From an uncultured Clostridia bacterium (GTDB lineage: Bacteria > Bacillota > Clostridia > Lachnospirales > Lachnospiraceae), in the NCBI GenBank assembly GCA_946629525.1, contig CAMOXU010000025.1:1-32724 (forward strand): a stretch of DNA of 32,724 nt, read 5' to 3'. The position numbers and the translations under genes were made by a program. Below the pieces are notes generated by a model. The model had not been told where the DNA came from. It did no database searches and saw only the letters and a list, made by a program, of their open reading frames with translations. Below, piece after piece: positions 1 through 8,402 of the stretch; position 1 is the stretch's first letter, and each line of letters begins with the position of its first letter.

Positions 1-33
1 GGAACGAATGTGGAGCGGTCCGGATAATAGTGC

Positions 34-39
34 TATAAT
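34..39 (+). promoter_or_regulatory. Extended -10 promoter candidate upstream of cbiC
   Basis: TGCTATAAT is a perfect extended -10 (TGnTATAAT), about 125 nt before the cbiC start. No good -35 hexamer is visible at the usual distance. The window edge is close, so an upstream operon promoter is also possible. Confidence 0.4.
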
Positions 40-163
40 GATTGCAGCCTGCAGGAGCGGACGCCCGCGGCCTGTATTTGTGCCTGCAGCGGCTTCCGGT
101 ACATGCGATGAGAGAGAACTGCGGGGATACGAACAGGCGGCATCCTGCCGCTTTGGAGGTGCG

Positions 164-1048
164 ATGAATACATATACCCGTCCGGCGGATATTGAAAATG
201 AAAGCATGCGCATCATAAGCGCCGAGCTGAAGGAAATGGGAATCGGGATCCCCGAAAAGTACGGGGCGGTGGTAAAGAGGGTCATCCACGCGACTGCGGA
301 TTTTGAGTTTGCTAGAACGCTGACCTTCGTGTGCGGGAAGAGCCCGGAATCAGCCGGACGGCCCGGGGACGGCACAGGATCGAATTCATACGTGGGATCT
401 GCATACGGTACGGAATCGGCCGGACGGCCCGGGGACGGCACAGGATCGAACTCATACGTGGGATCTGCATCCGATACGGAATCGGTCGGTCAGCCCGGAG
501 GCAGCGCACAGCCCGAAGCTCTGAGGCGCGCCGAGGGACAGAATGGACAGACAGATCCCGTCACTGCGGCGGAGAATGCTTTTCTTCACGGGACGACGAT
601 CATCACCGACACCAACATGGCACTCTCCGGGATCTCAAAGCCGTCCCTGCAGAAGCTCGGCTGCGAGGCCTTCTGCTTTATGGCAGATCAGCGGATCGCG
701 GCAGCCGCGAAGGAGAACGGAACGACGCGGGCTGTCGCTGCGATGGAGTACGCGGCGGAGCGATATCCCGGTGCGGTGTACGCAGTCGGGAACGCGCCGA
801 CGGCACTCTTTAAGCTGTCGGAGCTGATGGACCATGGTCTTCGCCCGGCCCTTGTCGTCGCCGTGCCGGTCGGCTTTGTGAATGTCGTCGAGGGCAAGGA
901 GGAGATCCTCCGAACATGCAGGAAGTATGAGATCCCCGCCATCGCTGCCCTCGGAAGAAAGGGCGGGAGCACGGTCGCGGCGGCGATCCTGAACGCGCTT
1001 CTTTATGGGGCGGCGGGAATGCTCGCACCCGCGAGCCGCGGCTGGTGA
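164..1048 (+). CDS. cbiC: Cobalt-precorrin-8 methylmutase with a repeat-built insert
   Basis: Precorrin-8X/cobalt-precorrin-8 methylmutase, which moves the C-11 methyl to C-12 to give cobyrinate in anaerobic cobalamin synthesis in the cytoplasm. Family features are the N-terminal ADIENESMRII, the RVIHATADFEFA stretch with the conserved His, TDTNMALSGI, and the C-terminal VPVGFVNVVEGKEE and PAIAALGRKGGSTVAAAILNA segments. I chose the ATG at 164 because GGAGGT lies just upstream and family homology begins there; the frame is open further upstream but that part does not look like CbiC. At 294 residues it is about 70-80 longer than usual, because a Ser/Gly/Pro-rich insert (about residues 58-130), built from two 22-residue repeats plus a partial third, sits between the DFEFARTLTF strand and TDTNMA. 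No other cobalamin gene is in the window. Function call is confident; whether the insert is tolerated is inference. Confidence 0.9.
   Translation: MNTYTRPADIENESMRIISAELKEMGIGIPEKYGAVVKRVIHATADFEFARTLTFVCGKSPESAGRPGDGTGSNSYVGSAYGTESAGRPGDGTGSNSYVGSASDTESVGQPGGSAQPEALRRAEGQNGQTDPVTAAENAFLHGTTIITDTNMALSGISKPSLQKLGCEAFCFMADQRIAAAAKENGTTRAVAAMEYAAERYPGAVYAVGNAPTALFKLSELMDHGLRPALVVAVPVGFVNVVEGKEEILRTCRKYEIPAIAALGRKGGSTVAAAILNALLYGAAGMLAPASRGW
345..500 (+). repeat. 66-bp tandem repeat inside cbiC
   Basis: Two near-identical 66-bp units (345-410 and 411-476) and a partial third from 477. The unit is 22 codons, so the frame is kept. It encodes SAGRPGDGTGSNSYVGS-type sequence. It lies where ordinary CbiC has a short loop. 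Confidence 0.9.
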
Positions 1049-1073
1049 AATCTGTAAGCGGCCCGGCGCGGAA

Positions 1074-1214
1074 GCCGGATCGAAAGCGGGAGAGGCGCAC
1101 AGCAGGAGAAAAACACGGAAGCCGGATCGAAAGCGTGAGAGACGCGCAGCGGGAGAAAAACACGGAAGCCGGATCGAAAGCGTGAGAGACGCGCAGCGGG
1201 AGAAAAACACGCAG
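1074..1214 (+). repeat. Three 47-bp direct repeats between cbiC and the HAD gene
   Basis: Units start at 1074, 1121 and 1168, each opening with GCCGGATCGAAAGCG; a truncated fourth opens at 1215. The period of exactly 47 bp is not a multiple of 3, which fits a non-coding spacer. The repeat fills nearly the whole cbiC-HAD gap. Confidence 0.9.
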
Positions 1215-1259
1215 GCCGGATTTACAGCGGCCGCGATATTTACCATGAGGAGAAATTGA

Positions 1260-2036
1260 ATGAAACGCAAATGCATTTTTTTCGATATCGACGGAACCCT
1301 CACTGACCTTGCGACGGGAAAGATCGTTCCGTCAGCCCAGGAGGCGGTGAACCGGCTCAAGGAGGCCGGCCACTTTGTCTCGATCTGCACGGGCCGGGCT
1401 CTCTATAAAGCGGAGGCCTTCCGCGCGTCGCACGGCTTCGATCACATGGTCTGCAACGGCGGTCACGGGATCATCCTGGACGGAAAGGTCATCGAGAATG
1501 AACCCATCGACTTTGAAAAGGCGGCAGCCGTCTACCGGGAGGCCCGCGCCCTGGGGTACGGAGTCCTCGTCGCAATCGACGATTCAAAGAAAGTCTACGC
1601 GGAGGATTTCCGGTTTATCGAGCAGGTGGGAGAGCGGCAGGAGCCTACCGTCTATGTGATCGATAAGGAGTTTGATATTGAGAAGGCACCGGCGATCTTC
1701 AAAATGTACATTTCGATCCCCGCGGAGAAGGAATCTGAGCTCACTCTGAAGGATACGGTCGGAAACCTTCGCTTTAAACCGGAATATCTGATGTTCCAGC
1801 ACGACGATAAGAAGCGGGGGATCCTGCGGATGCTCGAGCTCATCGGCGGAGATCCGGAAGACGTCGTCGTCTTCGGAGACGACACCAATGACCTGGCCAT
1901 GTTCGACCCGCGGTTCTTCTGCGTGGCGATGGGCAATGCCCGGGATGAGGAGCTCCTGCGCCGGGCGGATCATATCGCCCCGCGCAACCTGGACGACGGG
2001 ATCTACAGAACGTGCGATGAGATGGGCTGGTTCTGA
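1260..2036 (+). CDS. Cof-type HAD-superfamily phosphatase
   Basis: Cytoplasmic haloacid-dehalogenase phosphatase of the Cof/YidA class, 258 residues, a typical length. Motif I is FFDIDGTLTD (nucleophile and acid Asp, residues 9 and 11), motif II is the ICTGRA Thr near residue 40, and motif IV is VVFGDDTNDLAMF near residue 205 with a Lys (DDKKRG) upstream as motif III. The insert between motifs II and III is the large C2 cap of this class, which usually acts on sugar phosphates, flavin or other small phosphoesters. The substrate cannot be read from sequence. Start ATG has GAGGAG seven bases upstream. It follows cbiC across the 47-bp repeat array; no functional link is evident. Confidence 0.88.
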   Translation: MKRKCIFFDIDGTLTDLATGKIVPSAQEAVNRLKEAGHFVSICTGRALYKAEAFRASHGFDHMVCNGGHGIILDGKVIENEPIDFEKAAAVYREARALGYGVLVAIDDSKKVYAEDFRFIEQVGERQEPTVYVIDKEFDIEKAPAIFKMYISIPAEKESELTLKDTVGNLRFKPEYLMFQHDDKKRGILRMLELIGGDPEDVVVFGDDTNDLAMFDPRFFCVAMGNARDEELLRRADHIAPRNLDDGIYRTCDEMGWF

Positions 2037-2386
2037 TCTCCGTGCTCGGAAGATTTCCACAGGCCATACAGGATCCCTGAAGGCATCCGGGTGACAGGCA
2101 GATCCCCTTCCCCACTGGGATAAAAAAAGCTTGTTCCGCGCGCTCTTGTTTAGTATGATATCTCTGTATGACTATGCCCATTTTGCGGAAGATCAAGCCG
2201 CAGGATTCGCCCAAAATCTGTCATTACACGAGTCTGAGCCCGAAGAAGAGAATGCTCAGACCGATGTCTGCAAAGCCTGTCCGGAATGGCTGGATCCGGA
2301 TCGGAACGGGGCCGCACTGCCGCTGGCGGAAGGACCCGTGAGCAGGGGCTTGCAGGCTACTTTCGTCGAGAGGAAGTTTTACGTTC
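2037..2386. other. Intergenic region, HAD gene to ABC exporter
   Basis: 350 bp without a convincing gene. The open frame over the second half has no family features and overlaps the ABC start. The region holds one good promoter (2131-2159) and an A-tract just before it. The leader to the ABC gene would be about 220 nt. I see no riboswitch I can name. Confidence 0.5.
2131..2159 (+). promoter_or_regulatory. Sigma-A-type promoter for the ABC exporter
   Basis: TTGTTC (2131-2136), a 17-bp spacer and TATGAT (2154-2159). A run of seven A lies directly upstream and could act as an UP-like element. Confidence 0.6.
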
Positions 2387-5300
2387 ATGATCAAGACAAG
2401 ACTGGTCCGCATGCTGGATCACGCAAAAAAGTATATCGTCTTTAATGTCATCTGGCAGTGGATCGCCCTGATCGCCCAGGTCTTTATCGTTTTTCAGGTC
2501 ACGCATGTGATACAGAGCCTTCTGAACGGAGGCCTGGACTCTGACGGGATGATAGAGGCCGTGACAGTCATTCTTGCCTGCATCATCGTACGGGCTGTCT
2601 GCACGAGGCAGGAGAACCGGGCTTCCTTCCTGGCATCGGAGGACGTCAAGCGGATCCTGCGCGAGAAGATATATGACAAGCTTCTTCGCCTCGGCATTTC
2701 CTACAGGGAAAAGGTATCGACCTCCGAAGTCCTCCAGGTGACCGCCGAGGGCGTCGAGCAGCTCGAGACGTATTTCGGCCGCTATCTTCCGCAGTTCTTC
2801 TACAGCATGATCGCGCCGGTCACTCTGTTCATCGTCACCGCAGTCTTTATCGATATGAGGACCGCGATCGTCCTGCTTCTCTGCGTGCCGCTGATCCCGA
2901 TCTCGATCGTGATCGTGCAGAAGCTCGCAAAGAGGCTGCTCTCGAAGTACTGGAAGACCTACACGGATCTCGGCGACAGCTTTCTGGAGAATCTGCAGGG
3001 TCTCACGACGCTGAAGGTCTATCAGGCGGACGGCGTAAAGGCGCGCCAGATGGATGAGGAAGCCCAGGAATTTCGCCGTGTGACGATGATGGTCCTTCTC
3101 ATGCAGCTCAATTCGACGTCCGTCATGGATATCATGGCTTACGGCGGAAGCGCGGTAGGCATATTCGTTGCGCTCAGCCAGTATATGGCCGGCTTCATCC
3201 CGCTCGAGGATGCGGTCGCCGTCATCCTTCTGGCTGCGGAGTTCTTTGTGCCCATGCGCCGGCTGGGTTCTTATTTCCATATCGCGATGAACGGCATGGC
3301 CGCTTCGGACCGGATGTTCGCGATCCTGGATCTCCCGGAGGAGGAGCAGGGAACCGCGAATCTCGACGCGTATATTGCACATTCGGAAAATGAAAACACC
3401 GCAGACCGCGCCGCATCTTCCGCGGATCCGGCAGATGCTTACGCCGCCGGGAAGCCCGGCAGGGAATATGAAGAGCCTCGTTTCCTGCGGCACAGCAGTC
3501 TCACGATCCAGCTGTCCGATGTTCATTTCTCCTATGAGAAGAATCGGGAGATCCTTCACGGGATCGACATGATTCTCCCGCCGGGCGGATTTATTGCTCT
3601 CGTCGGGCCTTCCGGCTGCGGTAAGAGCACCATCGCGGAGATCCTGACCGGACGAAGGAGAGGCTATAAGGGCATGATACGGTTGAGCGGGCCGGATCTT
3701 CTGAACCGCACGGAGCTTCGGGAGATCAATGAGAAAGAGCTCCTTCGGCATGTGGTGCTGGTGCGCCATAATTCTTACATTTTCAAGGGGACGATCGAGG
3801 AGAATCTGAAGATCGCAAAGCCGGACGCTACGCCGCTCGAGATGCTCGCTGCCCTTGAGGCCGTCCATCTGCTGCCGTTCGTCCGCTCCCAGAAGGGACT
3901 TGCGACGGAGATCGCGGAGCAGGGAAGGAACTTGTCCGGCGGGCAGGCCCAGCGCCTTGCGCTCGCCCGGATGCTCCTCGTCGATACGGAAGTCCTGATC
4001 TTCGATGAGGCGACCAGCAATATCGACGCCGAGAGCGAAGAGCTCATCATGGAGATCATCCGTGAGCTGGCGAAGACCAAGACGGTGCTCATGATCTCGC
4101 ACCGGCTCAAAAATGTCATGCAGGCCGACTGCATTTACATGATGGAGAACGGTATGATCACCGAGGCCGGCAGGCATGAGTCCCTCATGAAGCGCCGCGG
4201 TGCGTACAGAAGGCTCTTCGAGAGCCAGCAGAAGCTTGAGGAGTACGTGAATGTCCCGGCAGGAAAGGTCGAGCACGTGAGCCTCGAGGGGACGGCCGGC
4301 GACGTGACGGAGGAGGATATCCGCCTCGAGTCGATCCGGAAGTCGCTGCTTCGGTTCGCGGAGCAGACGATCACCGGGGAGGAGACGCCGGAGGAAGATC
4401 ATGCCGAAGATGCAGACAGGAGAAAGCGCAGCGCTCTCTCGATCATGGGCAGCCTGATCGGGTTCGTAGGGCCGCTGTCCTTTATCATGCTCCTGGCCAT
4501 CCTTCTGGGAACGGCCGGTTATCTGTGCGCGGTCTTTCTCCCCATCGCGGGTGCCCGCGCAGCGCTGCAGGGCGTGGCGATCATGTTCCCGCAGCTTCCC
4601 ATGAAGAGCCGGTGGCTCCTTTCGCAGCCGGTCATGACGATCTTCATCATTCTCTTTGCCATGGCGGTCCTGCGCGGACTGCTGCACTACGCGGAGCAGT
4701 ACTGCAATCATTATATTGCGTTCAGGATCCTGGCGGTCATCCGGCACAAGGTGTTCGCGAAGCTCCGGGTCCTTGCTCCGGCGAAGCTTGAGGGAAAGGA
4801 CAGAGGAAATCTGATCGCGATCCTGACTTCGGACATTGAACTTCTGGAAGTCTTTTACGCGCATACGATCTCACCGATCGCGATCGCGGTGATCATTTCC
4901 GCCATCATGATCGTGTTCACCGGGAGATTTCATATCGCGGCGGGAGCGCTCTCGGCATGCGCCTATCTGGTGATCGGGGTCGTGATTCCGGTCATGACCA
5001 GAAAGCGGAATGCCGACACGGGGGTCGAGCTCCGCAATGCATTCGGAGAAATGAACAGCTACCTGCTGGACTCCCTGCGGGGCCTCGACGAGACGATCCA
5101 GTATGATGACGGAGAGAACCGTCTCGAAAAGCTTTCGGACCGTTCGAGAGGGCTTGCGAGGATACAGGAGAAGCTGTCCGGAATGGAAGGCGTCCAGAGA
5201 GTGCTGGCCGGCCTCATGGTCTCCGTATTCTCCTGCGGGATGCTTGCGCTGACCGCATGGCTCTATCTGCAGGGTGAGATGACCTTTGACGGCGTTCTGA

Positions 5301-6130
5301 CCTGCACGGTCGCGATGATGAGCTCTTTCGGGCCGGTGCTTGCACTTTCCGCCCTCTCAAGCAGTCTCTCACAGACGCTTGCCTCCGGTGAGCGCGTGCT
5401 GGATCTCATGAAGGAGAGCCCGGCCGCCCCGGATATCACGATGGGGCAGGGAGCGGAGAGATGGGACGGACACAGGCATTTCCGCGGCGCGGAGATCAAT
5501 CGCGTCACGTTCGCCTACGACAGTGACGTGATCCTCAAGGATTTCTCACTGCTCATCTGGCCGAACCGGATCATCGGGATCCACGGCCAGAGCGGATCCG
5601 GAAAATCGACGGTCCTGAAGCTTCTCATGCGCTTCTGGGATGTCGAGGAAGGCCGGATCCGGATCTCTGACGAGGATATACAGAGGATCCCGACGCATTT
5701 CCTTCGGGAAGCGGAATCCTACATGACACAGGAAACACATATGTTCCGCGGCAGTATTGCGAGCAACATTCTGATCGGAAAGCCGGGTGCCTCCCGGGCC
5801 ATGATCGTACGTGCCGCAAAGAAAGCTTCGATCCATGATTTTATCGAGTCGCTTCCGCGGGGCTACGACACGCCGGTCGGCGAGCTCGGGGATGCGCTCT
5901 CGGACGGGGAGCGTCAGCGAATCGGCCTTGCGCGGGCATTTCTGCACAACGCGCCGCTCATGCTGCTCGATGAACCGACCAGTAATCTGGACTCTCTGAA
6001 TGAGGCCATCATACTGAAGTCCCTGCGGGAAGAGTGCAGGGACAAGACGGTCGTCGTCGTGTCGCACCGGGATTCCACGATGAATGTCGCGGACACGATC
6101 TTCGAGATGGATTCAGCCAGGGAGTCATAA
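2387..6130 (+). CDS. Tandem (fused) ABC exporter, CydDC-like architecture
   Basis: One 1247-residue polypeptide holding two full half-transporters, TMD-NBD-TMD-NBD. NBD1 has Walker A GPSGCGKST (about 407), signature LSGGQAQR (about 516) and Walker B LIFDEATS (about 537) with ISHR. NBD2 has GQSGSGKST (about 1067), a non-canonical signature LSDGERQR (about 1171) and LMLLDEPTS (about 1192) with VSHR. Membrane segments precede each NBD. CydD and CydC (cysteine/glutathione export for cytochrome bd assembly) are normally two genes; fused versions are seen in Clostridia and are often only annotated as exporters. The substrate is not shown, and no cydAB lies nearby. An Asn/Ala/Asp-rich linker (about 335-360) precedes NBD1. 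The start has AGGAAG ten bases upstream. Confidence 0.85.
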   Translation: MIKTRLVRMLDHAKKYIVFNVIWQWIALIAQVFIVFQVTHVIQSLLNGGLDSDGMIEAVTVILACIIVRAVCTRQENRASFLASEDVKRILREKIYDKLLRLGISYREKVSTSEVLQVTAEGVEQLETYFGRYLPQFFYSMIAPVTLFIVTAVFIDMRTAIVLLLCVPLIPISIVIVQKLAKRLLSKYWKTYTDLGDSFLENLQGLTTLKVYQADGVKARQMDEEAQEFRRVTMMVLLMQLNSTSVMDIMAYGGSAVGIFVALSQYMAGFIPLEDAVAVILLAAEFFVPMRRLGSYFHIAMNGMAASDRMFAILDLPEEEQGTANLDAYIAHSENENTADRAASSADPADAYAAGKPGREYEEPRFLRHSSLTIQLSDVHFSYEKNREILHGIDMILPPGGFIALVGPSGCGKSTIAEILTGRRRGYKGMIRLSGPDLLNRTELREINEKELLRHVVLVRHNSYIFKGTIEENLKIAKPDATPLEMLAALEAVHLLPFVRSQKGLATEIAEQGRNLSGGQAQRLALARMLLVDTEVLIFDEATSNIDAESEELIMEIIRELAKTKTVLMISHRLKNVMQADCIYMMENGMITEAGRHESLMKRRGAYRRLFESQQKLEEYVNVPAGKVEHVSLEGTAGDVTEEDIRLESIRKSLLRFAEQTITGEETPEEDHAEDADRRKRSALSIMGSLIGFVGPLSFIMLLAILLGTAGYLCAVFLPIAGARAALQGVAIMFPQLPMKSRWLLSQPVMTIFIILFAMAVLRGLLHYAEQYCNHYIAFRILAVIRHKVFAKLRVLAPAKLEGKDRGNLIAILTSDIELLEVFYAHTISPIAIAVIISAIMIVFTGRFHIAAGALSACAYLVIGVVIPVMTRKRNADTGVELRNAFGEMNSYLLDSLRGLDETIQYDDGENRLEKLSDRSRGLARIQEKLSGMEGVQRVLAGLMVSVFSCGMLALTAWLYLQGEMTFDGVLTCTVAMMSSFGPVLALSALSSSLSQTLASGERVLDLMKESPAAPDITMGQGAERWDGHRHFRGAEINRVTFAYDSDVILKDFSLLIWPNRIIGIHGQSGSGKSTVLKLLMRFWDVEEGRIRISDEDIQRIPTHFLREAESYMTQETHMFRGSIASNILIGKPGASRAMIVRAAKKASIHDFIESLPRGYDTPVGELGDALSDGERQRIGLARAFLHNAPLMLLDEPTSNLDSLNEAIILKSLREECRDKTVVVVSHRDSTMNVADTIFEMDSARES

Positions 6131-6196
6131 GACCGGGGACGGGATCTGCGCGCGAAGCCTGATTCTTTATCGCGCGAACAGGAAAGCGATTTGCAT

Positions 6197-6236
6197 CCTG
6201 CGAGGTGCGGCAGGAACGTATCGGCGTTCCCTGAAC
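6197..6236 (+). repeat. Intergenic palindromic repeat, copy A
   Basis: A short hairpin-forming stretch (GGAACG, 6-base loop, CGTTCC) flanked by CATCCTGC and CTGAA. It resembles the stretch at 18955-18993 (shared CATCCTGC, CGGC, GGAACG, TTCC, TGAA blocks). No T-run follows, so it is not a canonical terminator. Confidence 0.4.
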
Positions 6237-6289
6237 GGCATGAGCGGCTGCGGATCAGTCACCCGGCATTGATTTGAAAGGTGGTACGA

Positions 6290-7564
6290 ATGTCAGACAC
6301 GAAAATTACATGCAGACACTGCGGCGAGCTGATCGATCAGGATGCGAATTTCTGCCCGGCCTGCGGCGCGATCAACAAGAGAGCTTTTCGTACGGATCCG
6401 AACCGTACATACTGTGTATTCTGCGGTTCGGAGATCGCAAAGAGCGAGGCGGTGTGCCCGATCTGCGGCACGCCTGTCCGCGAAGATACGATGCGTGTCA
6501 ATCCGAATCCGGAAAATGAAGTGCAGCGGCCCTTCGACGAGCGGATGGCGGATGTTGAAAATGCGCTTCAGGGAGAGGTGGAGAAGGATATTGAGGATGC
6601 CCGCGAGGGGATGCTCCGCGGTGACCGCGAGGCCATGCTCGCTTCCATGGCGGGAGCCGGAGCAGGATGGGCAGCGGGAAGCGGCAGTTCCCTCGGGTCC
6701 ACCGGTGATACAAGGCAGTTCGAGGGCCTTGGGAGCTTTGACGAGGAAAGCGGAAAGGCGTCCGGCTACCGGGAAGTTTCCTCAGGCGAGGATGCCGAAT
6801 ACCAAAAAGCATCCGCTTCCGACAGAAGACGGCCGAACAGAAAGGATGAGTGGGAAGAGGAGGAAGAGGAAGACCGGGGCGCGCAGATCCGAAAGTGGAT
6901 CGTGATCGCGCTGGCTGCCTTTGTGGCGATCGCCGCGATCGTTGTGATCGTCATTCCGTCCCTTCGAAGGGTGAACGTGAAGGATGCTCTTGTGACCGGG
7001 TCGACCGCGTCAAAATTGACGGCGACGCCGACACCGACTGCGACACCGACGCCCACGGCAACGCCGACACCGACTGCAACGCCGACGCCGACGGCCACAC
7101 CGACCCCTACGGCAACTCCGACACCGACTGCGACACCGACGCCTACGGAAACTCCGACACCGACCCCCACGGAAACACCGACGCCCGAACCGACGCCCGA
7201 GCCGACTCCTGAACCGACGCCGGAGCCGACGCCCGAACCTGATCCTGAGCCGACGCCGGAGCCTCAGCCCGAAAAGCGCACGGATTATCTTGTGGCCGAC
7301 AGCAGCACGCGGTACATGGAGTATTCCGAACTGGACGGCCGCTCGGAGCGGGAGATCAGGCTGATCGCCAATGAAATTTACGCGAGACACGGCTATACGT
7401 TCCGGAACCAGGAGTATGCGGAGTATTTCAGCCAGTTCGCATGGTACGATCCGACCGTGCCGGTCGGCGAGTTCTCCGACAGCATGCTGAATGATGTCGA
7501 GCGCGCGAATGTAAATATGATCGCTCAGTATGAGACGGATCACGGAATGCGGGGAGCTCAGTAA
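6290..7564 (+). CDS. Double zinc-ribbon, single-pass membrane protein with C-terminal YARHG domain
   Basis: 424 residues. The N-terminus has two zinc ribbons (Cys 8, 11, 22, 25 and Cys 42, 45, 56, 59). A charged, Gly/Ser-rich region and an acidic run follow, then one membrane helix (about 202-226, [20 protein letters not shown]). Next comes a long Thr-Pro repeat stalk (about 243-327) that shifts from TPTPTA to EPTP units. Last is a YARHG domain (about 330-420, containing [15 protein letters not shown]). Orientation is likely zinc ribbons inside, YARHG outside. YARHG domains are extracellular and of unknown function, found in Clostridial surface proteins. ATG 6290 is chosen over an in-frame GTG at 6281 because AAAGGTGG lies before it at normal spacing and the GTG overlaps that site. 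It is followed three bases later by the metallopeptidase gene. Confidence 0.85.
   Translation: MSDTKITCRHCGELIDQDANFCPACGAINKRAFRTDPNRTYCVFCGSEIAKSEAVCPICGTPVREDTMRVNPNPENEVQRPFDERMADVENALQGEVEKDIEDAREGMLRGDREAMLASMAGAGAGWAAGSGSSLGSTGDTRQFEGLGSFDEESGKASGYREVSSGEDAEYQKASASDRRRPNRKDEWEEEEEEDRGAQIRKWIVIALAAFVAIAAIVVIVIPSLRRVNVKDALVTGSTASKLTATPTPTATPTPTATPTPTATPTPTATPTPTATPTPTATPTPTETPTPTPTETPTPEPTPEPTPEPTPEPTPEPDPEPTPEPQPEKRTDYLVADSSTRYMEYSELDGRSEREIRLIANEIYARHGYTFRNQEYAEYFSQFAWYDPTVPVGEFSDSMLNDVERANVNMIAQYETDHGMRGAQ
7018..7270 (+). repeat. Thr-Pro / Glu-Pro codon repeat (stalk)
   Basis: Repeating ACGCCGACACCGACTGC-like hexamer/octadecamer units encode (TPTPTA)n and then (EPTP)n. It is a low-complexity coding minisatellite likely to vary in length between strains. 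Confidence 0.85.
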
Positions 7565-7566
7565 AA

Positions 7567-8196
7567 TTGAAAAAAAGGATGAGCAGAGGACGGACTTCGG
7601 GCACCAGAACGGAGTCCGTTCTGGTGCATCCCCGGACAGGGGAGAAAATTTTGTTAAAAAGGAGCGGCAGAAAGACTCTTTCTGTCGAGATCAGGCCGGA
7701 TGCCTCGCTTCTCGTCCGTGCTCCGCTGGCCGTGCCGGAGGAGCGGATCCTCTCCTTTCTGGAGGGGCACAGTGCGTGGATCGAATCGCGGCGGGAAAGA
7801 CTTATTGACAGGATCGAATCGATGCCCTCCCGCGCTCTTTCCGATGATGAAATCAGAAAGCTCGCGGATGAGGCGGTGCGGGATATCCCGAAGAGGGTCC
7901 GGCACTTTGCGCCGCTTGTCGGAGTGACCTACGGCCGGATCACGATACGGAACCAGAAGACCCGGTGGGGCAGCTGCAGTGCGAAGAGAAATCTGAATTT
8001 CAACTGCCTGCTCATGCTGACGCCCCCGGAAGTGCGCGATTACGTAGTCGTGCACGAGCTCTGCCATATCAGGGAGATGAACCATTCGGCACGTTTCTGG
8101 GCGCAGGTGGAGCGGGTCCTGCCGGATTACAAGGTGCAGGTCCGATGGCTCCGGGAGAACGGTGCGGCGGTCATGCGGAGGATGCTGATCGAATAA
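7567..8196 (+). CDS. YgjP-type (M48-like, DUF45) metallopeptidase
   Basis: 209-residue protein with the zinc-protease motif VVVHELCHIREMNHS (HExxH, near residue 160) and the typical family block KTRWGSCSAKRNLNFN just before it, followed by FWAQVERVLPDY. These are the signatures of YgjP/DUF45 putative zincin metallopeptidases; their substrates are mostly unknown. No signal peptide is seen, so it is probably cytoplasmic. The best start is TTG 7567, with GGGGAG ten bases upstream inside the end of the previous gene; an ATG at 7579 is possible but poorly spaced from any ribosome site. Tight spacing to the YARHG gene suggests co-transcription. Confidence 0.88.
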   Translation: MKKRMSRGRTSGTRTESVLVHPRTGEKILLKRSGRKTLSVEIRPDASLLVRAPLAVPEERILSFLEGHSAWIESRRERLIDRIESMPSRALSDDEIRKLADEAVRDIPKRVRHFAPLVGVTYGRITIRNQKTRWGSCSAKRNLNFNCLLMLTPPEVRDYVVVHELCHIREMNHSARFWAQVERVLPDYKVQVRWLRENGAAVMRRMLIE

Positions 8197-8226
8197 GACG
8201 GGCATCTGTGATCTTATATCCAGGCG

Positions 8227-8290
8227 ATTGCGAAACGCTGTGCTTCATGGAAATTGTGTGAACATTCAAACGGCTTCCGCGCCAGGAACT
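8227..8290. repeat. Shared palindromic element, copy 1 (upstream of LemA-like gene)
   Basis: Begins ATTGCGAAACGCTGT and has TGTGAACA 30 bases after the first base. It matches copy 2 at 27576 in both blocks and in spacing (30 versus 29). The right arm is weak (TTCCGCGCC). Confidence 0.6.
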
Positions 8291-8297
8291 TCTGATC

Positions 8298-8364
8298 ATT
8301 CGTGCAGGCTGCGAAAAAGCATTCGCAAAAAGTACGAACTCGCTTCTCTACATAGTTTCGCAAT
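8298..8364. repeat. Shared palindromic element, possible second copy before the LemA-like gene
   Basis: ATTCGTGCAGGCTGCG aligns with the left arm of the copy at 19161 (CTGCG at the same offset), and the right arm GTTTCGCAAT (8355-8364) is a perfect inverted copy of ATTGCGAAAC at 8227. The right arm ends 39 bases before the start codon, about the distance seen before the SseB-N gene. The middle is degenerate. Confidence 0.4.
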
Positions 8365-8402
8365 TACTTATGATCTTATATCAGATAAAGGGAAGGCAGC
8401 TC

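Noticed and set aside
1-163. cbiC starting at position 8
   Set aside because: The first 52 codons have no CbiC similarity and include the promoter-like TGCTATAAT; ATG 164 has a ribosome site.
2131-2445. 104-codon frame before the ABC exporter
   Set aside because: Starts at the promoter -35, overlaps the ABC start, no ribosome site and no recognisable domain.
2357-4864. 835-codon open frame on the - strand opposite the ABC exporter
   Set aside because: High-GC shadow frame: Arg/His/Asp-rich, no family motif, fully antisense to a clear ABC gene.
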